DNA of 42,326 bases. Origin: a virus. A program made the position numbers and the translations under genes. A model generated the notes under the pieces. The model saw only the letters and a program-made list of their open reading frames with translations, was not told the origin of the DNA and searched no databases. Shown here one piece after another: positions 30,299-37,304 of this stretch (within the stretch, counting starts at the first letter, position 1; every line of letters begins with the position of its first letter). The stretch covers positions 1-42,326 of IMG/VR virus record IMGVR_UViG_3300042992_002630; one strand, given 5' to 3'.

Positions 30299-30556
30299 TT
30301 AGTAAGGGGCGTTTTGAATCAACCATTGAATGTCCCCCTCATAGAGTTCCTGGTCTTCAGAGAACTCATTAACAAGATGACAAGCTTTGACAGCTTCACC
30401 TAGCAATTGTTTTGTTTGGCTCTGATCAGACATCCAAAATGTCCAGTTTTTTTGATTACCTAATTCAACCATTTTTGCAAAAATTTCTTTTGCATATTCA
30501 CACACTTTAGACCCCCATATCCAAGCACATATTAAATCAATTTCTACATTTTTCAT
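30299..30556 (-). CDS. CpG-depleted cassette gene (leftward), hypothetical
   Basis: 85 residues starting MKNVEIDLICAWIWGSKVCE, preceded by AAAGGTAAAACC, a leader very like that of the rightward gene at 22199. Helical, Trp-rich. One CpG in 258 bases. No family recognised. Confidence 0.7.
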   Translation of the reverse strand: MKNVEIDLICAWIWGSKVCEYAKEIFAKMVELGNQKNWTFWMSDQSQTKQLLGEAVKACHLVNEFSEDQELYEGDIQWLIQNAPY

Positions 30557-30590
30557 GGTTTTACCTTTATTTCTCAACTCTCACTCTTAT

Positions 30591-30619
30591 ATAGTAACAG
30601 GATAACAAATATTTGTCAA
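30591..30619 (-). promoter_or_regulatory. Cassette promoter copy D
   Basis: Minus strand TTGACA (30619-30614), 17 bases, TACTAT (30596-30591), with the shared CCAAAACCCC upstream and TATAAGAGTGAGAG downstream. Confidence 0.85.
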
Positions 30620-30666
30620 GGGGTTTTGGAAAGTTTTTTTGAAAGTTTTTAAAACTTAGGCAACAT

Positions 30667-30698
30667 GAAAAATGGGGTGATAGTTCACCCCATTTTTC
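30667..30698. terminator. Bidirectional terminator, copy 2
   Basis: GAAAAATGGGGTGA-TAGT-TCACCCCATTTTTC, 14-bp arms, two bases after the stop codon of the gene 30701-31054. Confidence 0.85.
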
Positions 30699-30700
30699 AC

Positions 30701-31054
30701 TTAAAAACTTCTAAAACTTCCATTCTTGTATATTGGCTTGTATTCTACTGGTACTTCAGGATATTTTTTATTACCCATGATATCATAAAAATACCAGTAG
30801 TCAATTTTGTATTCTTTTTGTTTTGGTCTTTTCAGTACCACCCACTGTCTACTCTCCACTCTTAATGGTCTCCAATCTATTGGAGTAACAGTAACCCCTT
30901 TTTTTAATTTCTTGGTTCTATCTTGATAATCAACCCAGTCTATTCCTAATTGCTCACAAGCTTCAGTCACTAGCTGATCATCACACCAATTAGTTGCACC
31001 ACTTATGTCAATTGTGATCTTTGTTTCTTCTGTGGTTTCAAATGTAACAAACAT
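30701..31054 (-). CDS. CpG-free cassette gene (leftward), hypothetical
   Basis: 117 residues starting MFVTFETTEETKITIDISGA, preceded by ACAGGAGAAAGAGCA. WCDDQLVTEACEQLGIDWVD and a C-terminal strand-rich part (YKIDYWYFYDIMGNKKYPEV). No CpG in 354 bases. No family recognised. Confidence 0.7.
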   Translation of the reverse strand: MFVTFETTEETKITIDISGATNWCDDQLVTEACEQLGIDWVDYQDRTKKLKKGVTVTPIDWRPLRVESRQWVVLKRPKQKEYKIDYWYFYDIMGNKKYPEVPVEYKPIYKNGSFRSF

Positions 31055-31087
31055 TGCTCTTTCTCCTGTTTTTTCTCTCACTCTTAT

Positions 31088-31116
31088 ATAGTAACAGGAT
31101 AACAAAATATTGTCAA
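31088..31116 (-). promoter_or_regulatory. Cassette promoter copy E
   Basis: Minus strand TTGACA (31116-31111), 17 bases, TACTAT (31093-31088). The whole terminator-promoter-leader block (31055-31186) matches the block at 21424-21557 in inverted orientation. Confidence 0.85.
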
Positions 31117-31161
31117 GGGGTTTTGGAAAGTTTTTTTAAAATATTTTTTTGATGACTAAAA

Positions 31162-31181
31162 AACCCTCAAAATAGAGGGTT
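31162..31181. terminator. Terminator hairpin at the right edge of the leftward cassettes
   Basis: AACCCTC-AAAATA-GAGGGTT, the inverted counterpart of the hairpin at 21430, seven bases from the stop codon of the 31189-31395 gene. Confidence 0.75.
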
Positions 31182-31188
31182 ATATGCG

Positions 31189-31395
31189 TTATTCACCTTG
31201 TTTTTCTTTCTTCAATTTTGCCCGCTTTAGTCGCATATACTCTCTCATGTACTCTCGTTTGGCATCCTTGCGTTCGCGGTCTAATTCGCGTTCACGTTCC
31301 CTGACTTCAGGCTTCTGGCGATATTTCTTCCTCCGTGCCTTACCTTTTTCAGATCTTTCGTAATTCCATTGAGCTTTTCTTAAATTCTCGTCCAT
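31189..31395 (-). CDS. Small highly charged helical protein
   Basis: 68 residues, Lys/Arg/Glu-rich (KARRKKYRQKPEVREREREL), preceded by TTAGGAGTATAACACG. Probably one long helix; nucleic-acid binding is possible. CpG content is normal, but it is driven by a diverged copy (F) of the cassette promoter with a long leader containing a strong hairpin. Confidence 0.65.
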   Translation of the reverse strand: MDENLRKAQWNYERSEKGKARRKKYRQKPEVRERERELDRERKDAKREYMREYMRLKRAKLKKEKQGE

Positions 31396-31449
31396 CGTGT
31401 TATACTCCTAATATTCCTGTTGAACTCTCACAATTTTCGCAGAGAAGAC

Positions 31450-31475
31450 ATAGCACCCCTCATGAGGGGTGCTAT
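31450..31475. terminator. Leader hairpin (attenuator candidate)
   Basis: ATAGCACCCCTC-AT-GAGGGGTGCTAT, 12-bp arms, between promoter copy F and the 31395 start. No T-tract in the leftward direction. A weaker version is at 33326-33350. Confidence 0.55.
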
Positions 31476-31515
31476 TGGTTTAGGGTTTCACTGTTTTTGA
31501 CCTCTCTACATTTAT

Positions 31516-31544
31516 ATAGTAACAGCCTAACAAATATTCGTCAA
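31516..31544 (-). promoter_or_regulatory. Cassette promoter copy F (diverged)
   Basis: Minus strand TTGACG (31544-31539), 17 bases, TACTAT (31521-31516), with the CCAAAACCCC block upstream but a different downstream leader (ATAAATGTAGAGAGG). Confidence 0.75.
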
Positions 31545-31605
31545 GGGGGTTTTGGAAAGTTTTTCAAATCAGGGGAAAGCTTGCTAAAACAGGATAAATA
31601 TCAGT

Positions 31606-32856
31606 ATGGGCAAAGCGTTAGAGGTTTTTGAAAAAACCTGTAAAAAAGGTAAAGCTTGCGGAAATGCTTGTATTTCCGCGCTTAAAAATTGTGCATCAAA
31701 GAAAACTGGGGAATCCACCAAGGAAACCGGAAAATCTACTAAGGAAACCGGAAAATCTACTAAGGAAACCGGAAAATCTACTAAGGAAACCGGAAAATCT
31801 ACTAAGGAAACCGGAAAATCTACCAAGGAAACCGGAAAATCTACTAAGGAAACCGGAGAATCTACTAAAAAGACCAGGGGTTCTACTAAGGAAACCGGGG
31901 AATCCACCAAAAAAACTGGAGAATCCACTCAACCCACTAAAACCACACCTATATCATACAAAGTCGATTCTTCGGATCATAAGGCTTTGATGAACATAGG
32001 CAAGGATTTTTCTGATCAAACTATGGGGAAAGCACTAAAAGCATTACAAGATGCTCAAGCTGAGAAAAAGAATTTCTTTATGGACATAGAGAGGAATAAC
32101 AAGAAAACCAAACAAGGAAAATGGTTCAAAAAAGATGAAAAACACGCAGCAAAATTGGATGAGAAAATGTTACTTGCCCAGAAAGAGCTTGAAGCGGCCG
32201 CAGAGGGAACGTTACAGAAATTAAAAGCCCATCATAAAATTGATAGAGAAGATGCAGAAAAATGGGCTAATTCACTTGTTTCTGACAAATTCACGCTCAC
32301 AGGTAAAGACAGGGAAACAACTTTGACTGCTTTAGCGGATGTTTATATGATAACAGGCGGCATGGGTGCGACAGAACTAAAAAAAGTAGTAAGTACCGAT
32401 ACAAATAGAGCCTTTGCAGATCCATACACTGGAGAACTAACTTTAGAAAGTAAGGGTCTAAAGATTCTTGGCAAAGAATTATCTCCAGAGGCTGAAAGTA
32501 GCCTTACTTCTCGTCGTGAGACAGTGTTCCACGAATACGCGCATTTTTCGGAATTTGAGAATAAGCAATTGGCTGTCGCGTCAAGAAAATTCATTGAAGA
32601 TCGGGCTACGTCGTCTGAGCTTATGAAAATAAATGATATAACTGGATTCAGCGGATACAGAGATAATGAGATGGCATTCCCAGGCAACTTTATACACCCC
32701 TATGTAGGGAAGATATATGGTCCTTCGGGTACTTGGACTGAGGTTGTTTCGATGGGAGTTGAAAGCTTTAAAACTCCCTTTCAGATGGCTTCCTTTTACA
32801 GGCGAGATCCAGAGCATTTTAATTTTATCTTAGGAGCGATTTTACATGAAAATTAA
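31606..32856 (+). CDS. Putative zinc metalloprotease with Cys-rich N-terminus and heptad repeats
   Basis: 416 residues. N-terminal CKKGKACGNACISALKNC (a short Cys motif seen in other phage and cyanobacterial head/toxin proteins); residues 32-108 hold 11 tandem heptads K(E/K)TGKST; a helical middle region follows. A C-terminal zincin site HEYAH (309-313) sits in RRETVFHEYAHFSEFENKQL with candidate third ligand Glu379 (TWTEVVSMGVE). Could be a prohead protease, a packaged effector or a secreted toxin; the small overlapping gene after it may be a partner. Confidence 0.65.
   Translation: MGKALEVFEKTCKKGKACGNACISALKNCASKKTGESTKETGKSTKETGKSTKETGKSTKETGKSTKETGKSTKETGKSTKETGESTKKTRGSTKETGESTKKTGESTQPTKTTPISYKVDSSDHKALMNIGKDFSDQTMGKALKALQDAQAEKKNFFMDIERNNKKTKQGKWFKKDEKHAAKLDEKMLLAQKELEAAAEGTLQKLKAHHKIDREDAEKWANSLVSDKFTLTGKDRETTLTALADVYMITGGMGATELKKVVSTDTNRAFADPYTGELTLESKGLKILGKELSPEAESSLTSRRETVFHEYAHFSEFENKQLAVASRKFIEDRATSSELMKINDITGFSGYRDNEMAFPGNFIHPYVGKIYGPSGTWTEVVSMGVESFKTPFQMASFYRRDPEHFNFILGAILHEN
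31699..31929. repeat. Eleven 21-bp tandem repeats
   Basis: Units such as AAGGAAACCGGAAAATCTAC repeated in frame, encoding KETGKST heptads; six central copies are nearly identical, the outer ones diverged. Confidence 0.9.
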
Positions 32857-33244
32857 ACTTGAATATTGCCCGTTTGGTGACATAGGCAAAAAAGAATTTA
32901 CTTTAGCAAGTGTTGAAGTTGAGACGGAACATAATGATCCTTTCGAGTTCATTAATCCTGTTGTAAAAGTTCAAAGTTACCCAGCAGCAAGCGACCAAAA
33001 AAACAAGCTGAAAGCCGCCGCAGAAAAAGTAAGTGTCAGACAAAGCATAGAGAAAAGGGCTTTAGACGCTTGGGAAAGAGAGCTTGAGGTTTCGCGTGGA
33101 TATCAGGGGCATTCTTATTCCCCGAATAATCTAGACCTGTCGCACGCTGTTTATAACTTGCCTTCTTTTAAGGTTTTGAGTATAGAAGGCAATGAAGACT
33201 TTAAAAGTAAACTCCCGCGTATTCCGAAAGGAGCGGTTTCATGA
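32846..33244 (+). CDS. Small protein coupled to the metalloprotease gene
   Basis: 132 residues, start overlapping the metalloprotease end by 11 bases with TTAGGAGCGATTTTAC upstream. MKIKLEYCPFGDIGKKEFTL begins a beta-rich domain. No family recognised. The tight coupling suggests an inhibitor, immunity or assembly partner of the metalloprotease, by inference. Confidence 0.6.
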   Translation: MKIKLEYCPFGDIGKKEFTLASVEVETEHNDPFEFINPVVKVQSYPAASDQKNKLKAAAEKVSVRQSIEKRALDAWERELEVSRGYQGHSYSPNNLDLSHAVYNLPSFKVLSIEGNEDFKSKLPRIPKGAVS

Positions 33245-33254
33245 GCAGGTGTTT

Positions 33255-33363
33255 TAAATTCTCGTCCATTGTGTGTTATCCTTGTTTTATTCCTGTTGAA
33301 CTCTCACAAATTTCGCAGAGAAGACATAGCACCCCTTGATGAGGTGCTATGTCTATATTTAGG
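33255..33363. repeat. Duplicated leader of the 31189-31395 gene (remnant)
   Basis: Same orientation and clear similarity to 31381-31485: starts with AAATTCTCGTCCAT (reverse complement of the first codons M-D-E-N-L), then CCTGTTGAACTCTCACAA, CGCAGAGAAGACATAGCACC and a hairpin. The rest of the gene is missing, so this is a truncated copy left before the terminase. Confidence 0.75.
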
Positions 33364-33386
33364 GAAAACTCCCAAAAAATCTTATA

Positions 33387-34877
33387 ATGCCATCCTGGGG
33401 AACATTACTAAGCCTTGAATCCACGATACAGCAAGCCTTGGCGGTAGAATCACAAGGTGAGAGTAAGATCACGCTGTTTGAAGAATTTGAGCCTAATCCT
33501 GGCGGACAAACACGGTTTTTAGAGATAGCTGGCTGGGATAGCACCAACGATTTACCGCAGAGATGGACAGGCTTGCTTGGGGGTATAGGCGGGGGCAAAA
33601 GTTTCGCTGGTGCAATTTGGGCGTGTTCCCGTGCCTTACTCGCACCTGACGCTAGAGGTATGATCAGCGCAAATAGCTACGGGCAATTGAGTAGAGCCAC
33701 ACTTCTGGCATTGGTCGAAGTTTGCCGGATGTTCAATATCCCCCTTGAACCTTGGCGTGAGTCGGCAGAAGATCAGGCATTAGCGATCGCCAATTGTCAA
33801 CGCTGCTATATCGGACCGGATCGGGCGTTCGTTTACGTTCTGTCAGCGTCAGCTTTTAGTGGTTCAACTCAAGCGGGGCGCGGTTTACAAATCCGGTGGT
33901 TTTGGGGAGACGAGTTTGCATATACGCCGGAAAAGGCATTTTTAACAATTGATGGAAGATTGGGGCGTGGTCCAGGTACGCTCAAAGGTCAAGGAATATT
34001 AACCACGTCACCAGCCGGATATAACTATCTGTGGGATAAATTTGGAGATCCGACACGCAGCGACGACTTAAGACGGATTTACCAAATTGTTTCAATGTCG
34101 TCACTGGAAAATAAAAAATATTTAGGGGAGGATTATGTAGCTTCACTAGAGGCAAACTATAGCGATGAACTGTACCAACAGGAAGTTATGGGGCAGTTCA
34201 TCAACACGGTACAGGGTTTAATTTACAAATACTTTGACCGCACCAAACACTCGTTCCAGGATGAAGATGCCGAACTACTGGAATATGACCCGAATCTCCC
34301 TCTGCTGCTAACCTTTGACTTTAACCACACGCCTATAGTTTGTTTAGCAGCCCAAAAACGCGGGAACGAAATTCACTTTTGCAAAGAGTGGTTTATGATG
34401 GACTCCGATATTTGGGAACTGACGGAAAGTATTGTGGATTGGGTGGAGAAATACGGCATCCCCCCAGAAATACAAATATTTGGGGATGCCACCGGACGCG
34501 CTAGAACTGCGGCTAGTCGGTTAAGTAGTTGGGATATCGTGTTTCAGGGCTTAGAACCACTAGCCGCAATGCGTGGCAAAGGTTATTTGGTTCGGAAATT
34601 TGCAGATGCCAACCCATTTGTTGTGAATCGGGTCCATTCTGTCAATCAATTGTTCCGCCAAAATCGCTGTTATGTCCACTTTGCGAATTGCCAAAACTTT
34701 ATCAAGGATTTGGAACAGGTGACGTGGAGTGATGAGGGTATCAATAAAAACGATAACCCGCTACTCTCTCACCTGAGTGATGCAGCGGGTTATCTGATTC
34801 ACAGTATTTATCCGTTTAAGAAGGAAACCAGGGAACGGAAAACTGGTAAACGTAAAATTAGCGGACTCGCAGGTTGA
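33387..34877 (+). CDS. terL: Terminase large subunit
   Basis: 496 residues. ATPase domain: Walker A GGIGGGKS (65-72) and Walker B IRWFWGDE (Asp175-Glu176). Nuclease domain: Asp311 in LLTFDFNHTP, Asp367 in IFGDATGRARTAAS and a late Asp in SHLSDAAGYL. It packages phage DNA into proheads. Isolated on the plus strand, away from the capsid genes on the minus strand; no adjacent small subunit or portal gene is visible. A degraded second copy of its 3' end lies at 36262-36339. Confidence 0.9.
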   Translation: MPSWGTLLSLESTIQQALAVESQGESKITLFEEFEPNPGGQTRFLEIAGWDSTNDLPQRWTGLLGGIGGGKSFAGAIWACSRALLAPDARGMISANSYGQLSRATLLALVEVCRMFNIPLEPWRESAEDQALAIANCQRCYIGPDRAFVYVLSASAFSGSTQAGRGLQIRWFWGDEFAYTPEKAFLTIDGRLGRGPGTLKGQGILTTSPAGYNYLWDKFGDPTRSDDLRRIYQIVSMSSLENKKYLGEDYVASLEANYSDELYQQEVMGQFINTVQGLIYKYFDRTKHSFQDEDAELLEYDPNLPLLLTFDFNHTPIVCLAAQKRGNEIHFCKEWFMMDSDIWELTESIVDWVEKYGIPPEIQIFGDATGRARTAASRLSSWDIVFQGLEPLAAMRGKGYLVRKFADANPFVVNRVHSVNQLFRQNRCYVHFANCQNFIKDLEQVTWSDEGINKNDNPLLSHLSDAAGYLIHSIYPFKKETRERKTGKRKISGLAG

Positions 34878-34894
34878 GATACCTAATGGCGAAA

Positions 34895-35245
34895 TTACTC
34901 CCAATCAGTAACGTCAACATCAATGATCTCTGTCTTGTTCTTTGTCAAAAAGCTACCAATGCGGTAACTTATTTTGTGCTTAAGAACGATAAGAAAGTAG
35001 AAAGTCCCCCTAAAATTAAACAAAAAAGCATAAGATACTGCATCTATGACAGACACTATAAATGATTTAGGCATTAAGTTCTGGTAGCAGTAGTCCGTAT
35101 AAACGTCTACCATCTCCAAAGTAGAGTATGTGTCGTATTGTGGGAATTGACGCTTACATTCATCTTCCCACGCTCCAAATGCTTTCATAGGTTCATAAGT
35201 AAAAGCATACCGGAGATACCACCAGCCGAACTTCATTCTTTCCAT
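34895..35245 (-). CDS. Hypothetical protein (116 aa)
   Basis: Starts MERMKFGWWYLRYAFTYEPM after AAGGATTAAAACA; longer in-frame starts run into the upstream secreted-peptide gene. KAFGAWEDECKRQFPQYDTY suggests a soluble N-terminal half; residues 70-95 are hydrophobic (VSYAFLFNFRGTFYFLIVLK). No family recognised. Confidence 0.55.
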   Translation of the reverse strand: MERMKFGWWYLRYAFTYEPMKAFGAWEDECKRQFPQYDTYSTLEMVDVYTDYCYQNLMPKSFIVSVIDAVSYAFLFNFRGTFYFLIVLKHKISYRIGSFLTKNKTEIIDVDVTDWE

Positions 35246-35249
35246 TGTT

Positions 35250-35378
35250 TTAATCCTTACATTTTCCTTTTTTAATGCAATCTCCTGTTTGATCGTCACG
35301 GGCTGCTATTGTGGGATTAGCAATATTGAGAATTGTTAAGATTGCTATTAATGCGATCACGATCTGTTTTAATTTCAT
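35250..35378 (-). CDS. Small secreted peptide (42 aa)
   Basis: ATG at 35378 follows CCAGGAGTGACC. The product starts MKLKQIVIALIAILTILNIA, a clear signal peptide, with likely cleavage after NPTIAA, leaving a mature peptide of about 17 residues with two cysteines (DCIKKGKCKD). The stop is four bases before the next start. Possible envelope or exclusion peptide. Confidence 0.6.
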   Translation of the reverse strand: MKLKQIVIALIAILTILNIANPTIAARDDQTGDCIKKGKCKD

Positions 35379-35464
35379 GGTCACTCCTGGTGATAGGGGT
35401 AGGTTTTGCTTGGCGGCTGCCTTCCCTTTTGAATTGAATAGTTTTATGTCATCGCGGACGGGTT

Positions 35465-35731
35465 TTAGAAAGAATCGGGATCGAATTTTTTGTCTTCTGT
35501 TGATTTGAAATTTTTGATTAGATCCAATGTAAATACGGCAATATTCGCTTTGTGCTTATGGCTTTTCCCTCTTTCACGTATTGCTACTAGCAGCGGCAAG
35601 ATTTGTACCTCCAGGGGTGGTGGAATTAAAAGTTTTGTCATTTCAGTAAATAAAACTTCAATTTCCCAGTGAGTAAATTTACCGTCGCTATTTTTAGCAA
35701 TTTTTTCAAGCCAAAATTCTAAAGATTCCAT
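35465..35731 (-). CDS. Small hypothetical protein (88 aa)
   Basis: Helical, MESLEFWLEKIAKNSDGKFT. Starts one base after the stop of the SSB C-terminal fragment, in the same leftward unit. No family recognised. Confidence 0.55.
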   Translation of the reverse strand: MESLEFWLEKIAKNSDGKFTHWEIEVLFTEMTKLLIPPPLEVQILPLLVAIRERGKSHKHKANIAVFTLDLIKNFKSTEDKKFDPDSF

Positions 35732-35732
35732 T

Positions 35733-35900
35733 TTAAAAGTCCTCCTGTTCTTGTTCTTTCTTGCCCCCTAAAAGCTCTAATTCTCCAACTAAAATTACGG
35801 GTTTTGACCGTAATTCGCCTGTGCTTTTATCCGTCCATTCCTCAAATTTTATTTGTCCAAGAATGCCGATTAATCCGCCCTTGCGGACATAATTGCCCAT
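35733..35900 (-). pseudogene. C-terminal fragment of a single-stranded DNA-binding protein
   Basis: 55 residues: MGNYVRKGGLIGILGQIKFE continuing EWTDKSTGELRSKPVILVGE and LELLGGKKEQEQEDF. This matches the second half of cyanobacterial SSB (VAGNYVRKGSLIG...LELLGSK) including the acidic C-terminal tail ending in F. The N-terminal half of the OB fold is missing and replaced by a different SSB-like gene just upstream. Probably a remnant, though it is open and may still be translated. Confidence 0.65.
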
Positions 35901-35904
35901 CACC

Positions 35905-36186
35905 TCAACTGATTTTAAACTCAGTTACTTTGGTTTTAGTGCCGTTACTTTTACTTTCTTTGCTGATAATGTTGATTGCACCAACCAAGACAATAGCTTG
36001 ATTCTCATCAAGTTGCGCTATTAATTCAGCTAATTTGCCAAATCCCACACACTTAATCTGTTTGACAGACTCCGATTTACTAGCATTTTGAAATGCTAGT
36101 AAGAACTCAGACATAGGTTTGTTGTCATGGCTATATCTAAGTTGTGGAGGGGATGAAATGATGCCCGATAAAACTGCGTTATTCAT
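35905..36186 (-). CDS. SSB-like OB-fold protein
   Basis: 93 residues. MNNAVLSGIISSPPQLRYSH, KPMSEFLLAFQN and KCVGFGKLAELIAQLDENQA follow the short cyanobacterial SSB-like family (which ends without an acidic tail). Likely binds single-stranded DNA in recombination or replication with ERF. Its stop is followed directly, out of frame, by the C-terminal half of a classical SSB. Confidence 0.7.
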   Translation of the reverse strand: MNNAVLSGIISSPPQLRYSHDNKPMSEFLLAFQNASKSESVKQIKCVGFGKLAELIAQLDENQAIVLVGAINIISKESKSNGTKTKVTEFKIS

Positions 36187-36226
36187 TTATAGTCCTTTGC
36201 CGTCTAAATCCAAAAACAATATTTTC

Positions 36227-36274
36227 ATGATGTTTAGCGGTGGCGATTCCACCGCAATTACTTTACTTATTTAA
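36227..36274 (+). pseudogene. PP-loop ATPase start remnant
   Basis: A 15-codon frame MMFSGGDSTAITLLI then stop. FSGGDSTAI is the PP-loop motif (SGGKDSTA) with the Lys missing, and the upstream codons (KNNIF) extend the match. Too short to be a gene; reads as a recombination remnant. Confidence 0.5.
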
Positions 36275-36339
36275 CAGCCAAAAAGGAAACTAGGGAGCGG
36301 AAGTCAGGGAAGAGACGGGTTAAGGGATTGGCGGATTAG
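36262..36339 (+). pseudogene. Terminase large subunit 3'-end remnant
   Basis: In a shifted frame, AKKETRERKSGKRRVKGLAD then stop aligns with the terminase C-terminus FKKETRERKTGKRKISGLAG. DNA similarity covers about 70 bases. Between the intact terminase end (34877) and this remnant lies a 1.4-kb island of leftward genes. Confidence 0.75.
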
Positions 36340-36557
36340 CGTGAAACATGGTCAGTGTAGTTTTCTGTATTATAAAAAGCGTCTAGGATTTCTCCAACAG
36401 CTTCATTAATTTTTTCGATCTGCTTCTGCCTAAATTCTAAAATCTTTTGACAATAGGCGGGATCGTCAAACTCATGTTCTCTGGCAACATCCGCCAAATA
36501 AGATAATGCGGACTTAATAGACTCATGATCAATGCAATCAATTTTTGGATATGACAT
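36336..36557 (-). CDS. Small hypothetical protein (73 aa)
   Basis: Helical, acidic (MSYPKIDCIDHESIKSALSY, then KQIEKINEAVGEILDAFYNT). Lies two bases downstream of the ERF gene in the same leftward operon; its 3' end overlaps the terminase remnant by four bases. No family recognised. Confidence 0.6.
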   Translation of the reverse strand: MSYPKIDCIDHESIKSALSYLADVAREHEFDDPAYCQKILEFRQKQIEKINEAVGEILDAFYNTENYTDHVSR

Positions 36558-36559
36558 GA

Positions 36560-37255
36560 TTACGCAACCTCTGTTAAAACTTTAGGAAACTCACCTCTTA
36601 ACACTTGTTGCCATTTTTGAACCGATGTTAAATCAGGGGATTTAACATTTTCTGTATAAGAATGAAGTGCCTGAAATTCATCCACGCCCTGAGAAATTGC
36701 CCAGTCAATGCACATATCTTTAATGAGTTGTTCAGCAGACTCTAGCTCTTTAATTGATGGAACTTGATAACTGGACAGCCAATTTATAACCCAGGCTTTC
36801 TCAACTTTCAGAAATTCCCTGATTTGCTTAATGGCATTGCCAATGGACAATTGTCTGCTGTTGACTGATTGTCTGCTGTTGTAGGTTTTCTGTGCATCCT
36901 TTGCGCTATTTGCATCGTCATCTTCATCAGCCGTGATTGATAACAAAGCACAAACAGTATAGCGGCGGGCATAAGTCAAAGCCGCCCCTTTCTTTTGGCT
37001 ATCCTGAATATCAGGAAGCTCATATTCACTGGTCAAAAATTCTCCTGACTCATGAAACAAATGAGTTTTTAATATGCTCCCTTTCTCCATGACTTGGACA
37101 ATTGCCAATCCATGTTTACAAAGCACTGGAGTAACAGCGTCTAGAACTGAATCTAGAGATGCATAGGACACTTTAAAATGTGGATTGATTTTGTCTTTTT
37201 GTATGGACGGGAACTCAGCCCGTGCTTTTATCAATGCCTTAATTAGTTCAATCAT
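36560..37255 (-). CDS. erf: ERF-family single-strand annealing recombinase
   Basis: 231 residues. INPHFKVSYASLDSVLDAVT and QKKGAALTYARRYTVCALLS followed by ITADEDDDAN are hallmarks of the ERF family. It promotes annealing of complementary single strands in phage recombination and genome circularisation. A linker (about 120-140) is encoded by 18-bp repeats (36851-36881). Downstream of a SWIM/SAP protein and upstream of SSB-like genes: a recombination module. Confidence 0.9.
   Translation of the reverse strand: MIELIKALIKARAEFPSIQKDKINPHFKVSYASLDSVLDAVTPVLCKHGLAIVQVMEKGSILKTHLFHESGEFLTSEYELPDIQDSQKKGAALTYARRYTVCALLSITADEDDDANSAKDAQKTYNSRQSVNSRQLSIGNAIKQIREFLKVEKAWVINWLSSYQVPSIKELESAEQLIKDMCIDWAISQGVDEFQALHSYTENVKSPDLTSVQKWQQVLRGEFPKVLTEVA
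36851..36881. repeat. Simple repeat inside the ERF gene
   Basis: TTGTCTGCTGTTG at 36851-36863 and 36869-36881, an 18-bp period. It encodes the NSRQSVNSRQ linker. The motif TTGTCTGCTG is shared with the palindrome at 8574-8618. Confidence 0.75.
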
Positions 37256-37304
37256 TTTTCACCTTTAAAATATTTTTGAATAGGGGCAATTACGCCCCGT
37301 TTAA

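Noticed and set aside
31584-31990. Long open frames on the minus strand and in the third plus frame across the heptad repeats
   Set aside because: They arise from the 21-bp repeat being open in several frames. The plus frame with HEYAH has a complete domain; the others end soon after the repeats.
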